DNA of 64,000 bases from Amphibacillus sediminis NBRC 103570. Its GTDB lineage: Bacteria; Bacillota; Bacilli; Bacillales; Amphibacillaceae. Of the stretch, positions 58,482 to 64,000 are shown piece after piece (within the stretch, counting starts at the first letter, position 1; every line of letters begins with the position of its first letter). The stretch is from the NCBI RefSeq assembly GCF_001552275.1, contig NZ_BCQW01000007.1, forward strand, positions 59,002 through 123,001. The letters run 5' to 3'. A model generated the notes under the pieces. The model was not told the DNA's origin. It made no database searches and was given only the letters and a program-made list of their open reading frames with translations. The position numbers and the translations under genes are program-made.

Positions 58482-58929
58482 TTAACAAGGTTTTGCTGCA
58501 TTTACTCGACGATATTCAATCGGTGTCACACCTTCATGTTGCTTAAATAATTTAATAAAGTAACTTTGCCCATCATAGCCGACCCGTTCACTAATCTCAC
58601 CAATCGTTAACTGTGTCTCATTTAATAGTTCTTTCGCTCTTTCCATTTTTAATTTCTTAATATATTCAACAAACGTTATCCCTACTTCCTTCTTAAACAA
58701 TCGACTAAAATAACTTGGATTTAAAAATAACTTTTGGGCTATTTCATCCAAGCTAATCTTTCGATCAACATGCATCGAAATATAGACACAGGCCTCTAAA
58801 ACTTCCTTATGGGTTGACTGGCCAAAAGATTCCATCATCAAATCGATAATCTGGGTTAGACACTTGACAAACCATACTTTAAGCTCATGAATCGATCCAA
58901 TGCTTAAGACTTCTTGATGAATCCTTCAA
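58482..58929 (-). pseudogene. AraC-type HTH part of a frameshifted YesN-like response regulator
   Basis: This frame reads RIHQEVLSIGSIHELKVWF and continues into an AraC-type DNA-binding domain with both helix-turn-helix units (ISLDEIAQKLFLNPSYFSRL and LTIGEISERVGYDGQSYF). It has no start codon with ribosome site of its own until a TTG at 58841. It is the natural continuation of the receiver part at 58904-60106, one frame apart. The break lies between 58904 and 58929. If translated separately it would be an unregulated DNA-binding fragment. Confidence 0.75.
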
Positions 58930-60106
58930 GCTTAAAATGGGTTTGAAAATGGGACAATTCTTTTAAATTATTTTTTAATTCTAATAGTAATTTTAACAGC
59001 CATTCTCGTACAATGCTATGATCAAATTTGTTTTTTTCAATTAATCTAAACCATTTATCAACAAATGGTTCAACAAGCTTTACATTCTTCATCACGATAA
59101 TCTTCCTTAACTCATTTGAGGCTTGATTATAAAAAATCTGTAGATCAGTAAATTCTTTTGTCTCCGTTAATTTAATTTTTTCAATCGATTGAGGTGATAC
59201 ATAAAAGAGGTAGTTTTTATTTGTTAAGATCGCTTTTATTTGAGTTACCATTTCATTCTTACCAGATCGCTCTCCAACCACAAATGTTAAGGATATATTT
59301 AAAGCTTGATCAACCGCCTCTTGAAACCGCATTAATATCTGGATCATATGTTGGCTATTATCAAACTTAATTGAAGCGTTAACTGGTAAAATGATAAATG
59401 ATTGATTTTTTTCATAATAAAAATAATGAGCCAACGGATCACATGCATTCGTTATAACTTCCTGAAAAACATTGCTGATGGCAAATTGAAGTAAATCGTC
59501 AGTCAAAAATTTACTTAGTTGCTCGTTGTAATGATTAATTACACATAAAATCGGTGTATATAGCTCAACATTCCGATCGATTCTAAATCGATTCGTTAAA
59601 CACCATGCTACAAAATCACCAGAGCCAGAATGGTGGACAAAATGATGAAAAGAATGATGACTTCTCATTTGATTATGCTGGCTAGCAAACGACTGTAAGT
59701 CATGCTTCAGTTTTTTTTCTTGATGAATTTGGTCCAGCTTCCGCTTAATCGTCATTAATAGTGATGATAATTCTTGAGGTTCCAGGCTCTCCTTCAATAA
59801 ATAATCTTGAACATTGAGCTTTAATGCTTGTTTGGCATACTTAAATTCATTATGACAGGAAAGAATAATGACTTGTAAATGTTCATCGAGTGCCTTTAAT
59901 TTTCGGGTTAGCTCAAGTCCATCCATCTTCGGCATCCCAATATCTGTGATTAAAATATCCGGCAAATGATCACAGCTTTCTAAAAAAGCATCTTGACCAT
60001 TATCATGCATACTTTGTAATTCTAAGCCCAAATTCCCCCACTCAATAACCTCACTTAAAAAGTCCAATACGGGATAATCATCATCAACCAACATCACCTT
60101 GTACAT
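58904..60106 (-). pseudogene. Receiver and middle part of a frameshifted YesN-like response regulator
   Basis: The receiver domain has acidic residues VDDD, the phospho-acceptor Asp55 (ITDIGMPKMDG) and Lys (QDYLLKES). A middle region of about 250 residues follows, ending KLEGFIKKS at a TAA at 58904. The AraC-type output domain is found just downstream in another frame (58482-58929). The start ATG 60106 overlaps the sensor kinase by 23 bases. An intact protein would be about 530 residues. Either one base was lost or gained, or the two parts are made by frameshifting. Confidence 0.8.
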
Positions 60107-61907
60107 GATTTATCACCCCCTTCTCTAACGGGATGGCTAACATTATTTTTGCCCCTTTCCCCGTTCCGCTCACTATGGTCACGCTTGCCATTGGGCCAAA
60201 GGTCATTTTTAAACGTTCATTGACATTAAATAAACCAATGCTTGAAAATCCAGCACGTGCTTTTGTTTCTATTCCTTTCAACAAATGGTTTTGGCTTAGA
60301 ACTTCAATTAAGTTTTCTAATTTTTCTGGCGGTATTCCTTGACCGTTATCGGCGACTTTAATGATCAGGGCTTGCTCAACCAAATAAGCTGTAATCTCAA
60401 TGATACCTTCGTTTTGGTTGAAACCATGGATAATCGAGTTTTCGATTAATGGCTGTAACACAAAACGCGGTAGTAATTGTACTTCAGCTTCTTTCGTGAC
60501 ATTAATCATTAATGTGGCTTTTTCTTTCTGCCTCATGTTCATAATTTGCATATAATCTTTAATGATCTCAATTTCTTCCTTTAATGTAATCATTCCTTTA
60601 TTAACGTCGATCGTCATCCTTAATAATTTCGATAGTGAACTTATCATACTTGCACTTTCTTGATCACCAAACTTGTATACATTTAAGCGGATCGAATTGA
60701 GTACATTAAATAAAAAGTGTGGGTTAATTTGAGCTTGGAGCATCGCTAATTCTGCTTGTCTTTTTCTTGTTTGTGTCTGATTAATCTCGTTGATCATCTC
60801 ATTGATCCGATCAAGCATATGATCAAAGGAAAGTGAAAACTGACCAATTTCATCTTCACTGGTCACATGTGTTCGAACATGTAAATCGCCTGCTTGCACT
60901 TGCTTAACAACCTTAGTTAATTGATGAAGTGGTTTCGTCATATGTCGAATTAAGTAGGCCAATATAACAAGAAAGACAGCAAATAATAAAATTAATAAAA
61001 GAAAGACACGATTAAAAACAGAATCGATATTTGAAACAGATTGGTTATAGGGTATGATCGAGGCTATCCGCCAATGATTATTTTCAAACAAAGATGTTGT
61101 TACTAAATATTCCTCACCATTTATAAATGTCACCGCACTTCGACCATAGCCAACATATGGAAACTTCTTACCGATCTGTCCTTGGTCGGGATGGGACAAA
61201 ATGGTATGATCACGTCCTAACAGCATGACCTCTTCATATTGATTGCTATTCTCAAAAATCGCACTTATTTTATTTTCAAACATTGTAACGATAACATAGC
61301 CATAAATGATTGATTGCTCATCCCTTAAAGTTCGTGCAACTGAAATTTGATAAGGATTGGCTATTTTTTCGGCTTGAAAAACAGTAGGCTCAGTTTCAAC
61401 CCAGAAAGACTCATAACCATGGAGCCCGTTTAACTCCTCAAACCATTTGGTATCGATAAAACTTAACGGATCGTAATCGGTCACAGGATAGTTCGTATAG
61501 GCTTTACCGTTCTTCAAAAGGATGGTCACATGTGCTTTCTCCCCTAATAGCGTCATATCTTTAATCGTATTCATGACGGTTCTATCTTCTAGAAATTCTT
61601 CATATGTAGCGGGGGATTGATCGGTAAATCCTTCTTCTGCTTGCTTTTTTAATAGTGCATTTAATCGTGTATCAAATTGAACAAAATTAATGATATACAA
61701 CATATCCTGGAATATCTTTGAAACGTATTCCTCTGTTAGCTTCATTTCTTTATTAGCATTTTGAATGGCTTGTTCTCTTACCGCATCATTTGTAAAGTAT
61801 TGGTAAAGTGTCAATGAAATGGTAACAGGTAAAAAAATACAAGCAATCGATGCGACAATCACTTTATTCCTTAAGGAACGATTGAAGCATTTTATTAGCC
61901 AGTTCAT
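60084..61907 (-). CDS. YesM-type sensor histidine kinase
   Basis: Membrane sensor kinase of 607 residues. An N-terminal membrane helix (VIVASIACIFLPVTISLTL), an extracellular dCache-like sensor domain, a second helix (VFLLLILLFAVFLVILAYL), HAMP (VVKQVQAGDLHVRTHV), the His-kinase motif NPHFLFNVLNSIRL and an ATP-binding domain (DNGQGIPPEKL). ATG 61907 has AAGGAG eight bases upstream. Partner of the YesN-like regulator it overlaps. Such systems usually control uptake and breakdown of plant or animal polysaccharide fragments. Confidence 0.92.
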   Translation of the reverse strand: MNWLIKCFNRSLRNKVIVASIACIFLPVTISLTLYQYFTNDAVREQAIQNANKEMKLTEEYVSKIFQDMLYIINFVQFDTRLNALLKKQAEEGFTDQSPATYEEFLEDRTVMNTIKDMTLLGEKAHVTILLKNGKAYTNYPVTDYDPLSFIDTKWFEELNGLHGYESFWVETEPTVFQAEKIANPYQISVARTLRDEQSIIYGYVIVTMFENKISAIFENSNQYEEVMLLGRDHTILSHPDQGQIGKKFPYVGYGRSAVTFINGEEYLVTTSLFENNHWRIASIIPYNQSVSNIDSVFNRVFLLLILLFAVFLVILAYLIRHMTKPLHQLTKVVKQVQAGDLHVRTHVTSEDEIGQFSLSFDHMLDRINEMINEINQTQTRKRQAELAMLQAQINPHFLFNVLNSIRLNVYKFGDQESASMISSLSKLLRMTIDVNKGMITLKEEIEIIKDYMQIMNMRQKEKATLMINVTKEAEVQLLPRFVLQPLIENSIIHGFNQNEGIIEITAYLVEQALIIKVADNGQGIPPEKLENLIEVLSQNHLLKGIETKARAGFSSIGLFNVNERLKMTFGPMASVTIVSGTGKGAKIMLAIPLEKGVINHVQGDVG

Positions 61908-62030
61908 ATACAAATCTCCTTAGAGATAGTATCGTCAGAATACTCAGCATGGCATTCCACTATTGCTAAAAGTTTGTCGTCTACCCTGTTTGGCACGAAG
62001 TTGGTCAGCTTATACCATACTTTAGCGTAC

Positions 62031-62082
62031 AATCAGGAGATACGGTATTTGACCAATCCTGTTCAATCCGTTTCTCCTGATT
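62031..62082 (-). promoter_or_regulatory. Stem-loop between the binding-protein and kinase genes
   Basis: AATCAGGAGATACGG (62031-62045) pairs with CCGTTTCTCCTGATT (62068-62082), one mismatch. There is no T-run, so it looks like an mRNA-stabilising or processing hairpin that favours the abundant binding protein over the kinase. The rest of 61908-62158 is empty. Confidence 0.5.
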
Positions 62083-62158
62083 GTTGATCAGCTCATCTTC
62101 TTTTTTTCATTTGACCTCGCCAAGTTTTCATTTATAACTTACTAAACCGTTATCAAAG

Positions 62159-63529
62159 CTATTGATTTCTTTCAATAATTTCTGTTGCCTTCTCTTGGAG
62201 TACTCGTATCGTTGTATCAATGTCTTGTTGATCATAAATCAGTTTCTCATATTCATCATTGACAAGCTGATATATTTCAGCTTGACCTGATACTGGCGGT
62301 GTCAATTTTGATGATTGAGCATTTGTTAGTACGTTTATAAGTGAGTCTTTATCAACTTTTTCGGGATTATTGGTATCTTCTAACACTGTATCAATAATCA
62401 TCGCAAATTCGTTTTCACTCACTTCATTCCATGACGGTATATTCTTACCCTGAATAAGCTGTCCTTCTGTCGTATACCAACGGATAAAGGTGTATGCTTC
62501 CTCTTTTAATTCAGAATTGGCGGCGACAGCCATATAATCTGTCGTAACAGGTGTATAACCAGTTTCACCACTATCTGCATTGGCTGGATATGGTGCTACC
62601 CCTACTTCAAATTCTAATGGAAACTGATCCGTACCACCAAGCTCTGTATTCATCCAGCTACCAATTAATAGCATGCTGGCATCCTGATTAAAAAATTGAT
62701 TCCGATAGTGAAGGTCTTGAGAGAAGATATCGGTATATGGTGTTGCCGACTTGTCTTCTTTCTCCATTTGTACTCTTATTTCAAGCGTTTTTCTAAACAT
62801 AGGATCTTCGAAATTAGCTGTACCATCCTCCTTAATAAATGTTGAGTTGTCAGCCTTACTCGCTAACGCTAAATTCATATACTCCATCCAGCCACCATTT
62901 TGTGGACCATGAAAAAATGTACCGTAGCGTTCGCCTGTTGTTAATTGTTTAGCATAATCTACGAATTCATCCCATGTCCATTCCTCTGGTAATGGTAACC
63001 CTGCTTCATTTAGATGATCTTTATTGATTAGGACATACCAAGGGTTGAATTTTCCAGGTAAAGCATAGTATTGACCATCTATTTGAGTATCTACCTTATA
63101 CTCTTCTGGAACAAGATAGCCATCTTCAGCAATAAATTCATCAATCGGAGCGACCATTCCAGCATTAACACGTTCAGCATAGGAAGCAGGGTCACTAAAC
63201 ATTAGCACATCCAATTGTTCTCCAGAGGCTGCTGCCAAATCCAATTTTTGCAGAGCCTCATTTGTATCACCTTTTTCACTTAGAATAATGAGCTCTACCT
63301 TAATATGTGGATAGTCTGTTTCAAATGCTGCTAAGGTTTCAGACCAATTATATGACGCTTCATTACCGTGGGTATGGAATTTAATGATGACTTCTTCTTG
63401 ATCACTACTTGAACTTGAATCACTGGTGACCGGGTCACTACTTGGCGTTGATTGACCTTCTTGATTACACCCCACTATAACAACGAACAACGAGAAAAGA
63501 CATACCATTAACACCACATTCTTTTTCAT
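62159..63529 (-). CDS. ABC transporter sugar-binding lipoprotein
   Basis: Extracellular solute-binding protein (family 1 type) of 456 residues. The signal peptide MKKNVVLMVCLFSLFVVIVG ends in a lipobox with Cys21, so Lgt (encoded in this window) will anchor it. A Ser/Asp-rich linker follows, then EEVIIKFHTHGN, GEQLDVLMFSDPASYAERV and WTWDEFVDYAKQL. No permease genes are found in the downstream stretch; they may lie beyond the right edge or elsewhere. ATG 63529 follows AAAGAGGAG. A cre-like site lies in its promoter. Confidence 0.9.
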   Translation of the reverse strand: MKKNVVLMVCLFSLFVVIVGCNQEGQSTPSSDPVTSDSSSSSDQEEVIIKFHTHGNEASYNWSETLAAFETDYPHIKVELIILSEKGDTNEALQKLDLAAASGEQLDVLMFSDPASYAERVNAGMVAPIDEFIAEDGYLVPEEYKVDTQIDGQYYALPGKFNPWYVLINKDHLNEAGLPLPEEWTWDEFVDYAKQLTTGERYGTFFHGPQNGGWMEYMNLALASKADNSTFIKEDGTANFEDPMFRKTLEIRVQMEKEDKSATPYTDIFSQDLHYRNQFFNQDASMLLIGSWMNTELGGTDQFPLEFEVGVAPYPANADSGETGYTPVTTDYMAVAANSELKEEAYTFIRWYTTEGQLIQGKNIPSWNEVSENEFAMIIDTVLEDTNNPEKVDKDSLINVLTNAQSSKLTPPVSGQAEIYQLVNDEYEKLIYDQQDIDTTIRVLQEKATEIIERNQ

Positions 63530-63552
63530 GTGTATTCTCCTCTTTAATCATT

Positions 63553-63587
63553 TTATACCTTTTACTTCATAAATGTAAGCACTTACA
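63553..63587 (-). promoter_or_regulatory. Possible promoter with cre site for the binding-protein gene
   Basis: TGTAAGCACTTACA (63574-63587) matches the CcpA consensus TGWAARCGYTWWCA except for one base (A for G). On the minus strand it overlaps a TTACAT that may be the -35 region, with TATAAA near 63553-63558 as -10. This predicts glucose repression of the polysaccharide locus. Confidence 0.5.
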
Positions 63588-63663
63588 AAAATAATTATAG
63601 TCAATTTAAAAAGTCAAACGTAACACTATCTTTACTCATCTTACGACTAATTTTACTTTTAGT

Positions 63664-64000
63664 TAGATGTTCAATAGGTTGCCAAATTAGAAGCAAGCAG
63701 GTCGAGGCGGCGATGATTTGAGCAACGTAGCGTATGCCCTTAGATACGTGAGTCGCGCAAAATCGAGCCAACAACGAGATGCGCCGCTTATCATTTGGTG
63801 ACATAGTGAACTACCCATTTAGATAAATGTTCAATAGGTTGCCGAATTAGAAGCAAGCAGGTCGAGGCGGCGATGATTTGAGCAACGGAGCGTATGCCCT
63901 TAGATACGTGAGTCGCGCAAAATCGAGCCAACAACGAGATGCGCCGCTTATCATTTGGTGACATAGTGAACTACCCATTTAGATAAATGTTCAATAGGTT
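63664..64000. repeat. Tandem direct repeat, unit 160 bp, running off the window
   Basis: TCAATAGGTT recurs at 63671, 63831 and 63991, exactly 160 bases apart. The first two units differ at only two bases that I can see (CCAAATTAG/CCGAATTAG; CAACGTAGCG/CAACGGAGCG). Each unit holds the stem CGTAT-GCCCTTAG-ATACG inside an outer GCGGCG...CGCCGC pairing. G+C is visibly higher than around it. 160 is not a multiple of three, so the frame at 63601-63804 is not a conserved protein. Confidence 0.9.

Noticed and set aside
63601..63804. Minus-strand frame MSPNDKRRISLLARF and so on, in the tandem repeat.
   Set aside because: The 160-bp period changes frame in each unit, and no ribosome site is seen. Treated as a repeat.
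63664..64000. Possible CRISPR array at the right edge.
   Set aside because: The units are 160 bp direct copies without variable spacers, and no cas gene is present.

Overview
The window comes from a low-G+C Firmicute of the family Bacillaceae. The backbone follows the Bacillus subtilis order yvcI-rapZ-yvcK-whiA, trxB-yvcD, yvoF-ppaX-yvoD-lgt-hprK, yvlCD, uvrBA, minJ-ctpB-ftsEX and prfB-secA. Bacillithiol genes (bshB2/yojF), a LexA-type SOS box before uvrB and AGGAGG-type ribosome sites fit this placement. Members of the Amphibacillus/Halolactibacillus group would fit, but nothing here proves a genus. Most genes lie on the minus strand; the clear intact exceptions are an SNF2 helicase and upp.

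Layout. 1-3223: whiA (cut by the window edge), yvcK, rapZ, nudix. 3340-5680: a small decayed accessory island with a tyrosine-recombinase remnant, a frameshifted serine hydrolase, a frameshifted zinc-ribbon protein and a recurring short motif at gene boundaries. 6339-24331: trxB, a TPR protein, an atypical GlpD-like flavoprotein, yvoF-ppaX-yvoD-lgt-hprK, a pabB-pabC fusion, yvlCD, bshB2-yojF-uvrA-uvrB. 24873-42348: prfC, SNF2 helicase, minJ, ctpB, an EnvC-like hydrolase, ftsX, ftsE, yitT, prfB (with programmed frameshift) and secA. 42904-54085: a catabolic cluster with an NCS2 permease, a second transporter, an AtzD/barbiturase-type ring-opening amidohydrolase, carbamate kinase and three proteins matching the AllG/AllF/AllH (YlbE/FdrA/YlbF) oxamate carbamoyltransferase set, with a PucR regulator. 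54498-64000: upp, then a glycosaminoglycan-type locus (GH88, heparinase II/III-like protein, YesM/YesN two-component system with a frameshifted regulator, sugar-binding lipoprotein), ending in a 160-bp tandem repeat.

Two things stand out. First, the ring-opening cluster reads as an energy-conserving route: open a cyclic imide or ureide, release a carbamoyl group phosphorolytically, and use carbamate kinase to make ATP. Second, the intergenic gaps carry a dispersed family of composite, strongly hairpin-forming repeats (about 13 full or partial copies), often next to stop codons or directly before a ribosome site. A separate structured RNA candidate lies between secA and prfB.

All calls come from reading the sequence; no database search or folding program was run. 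No tRNA, rRNA, CRISPR array or intact insertion sequence was found.
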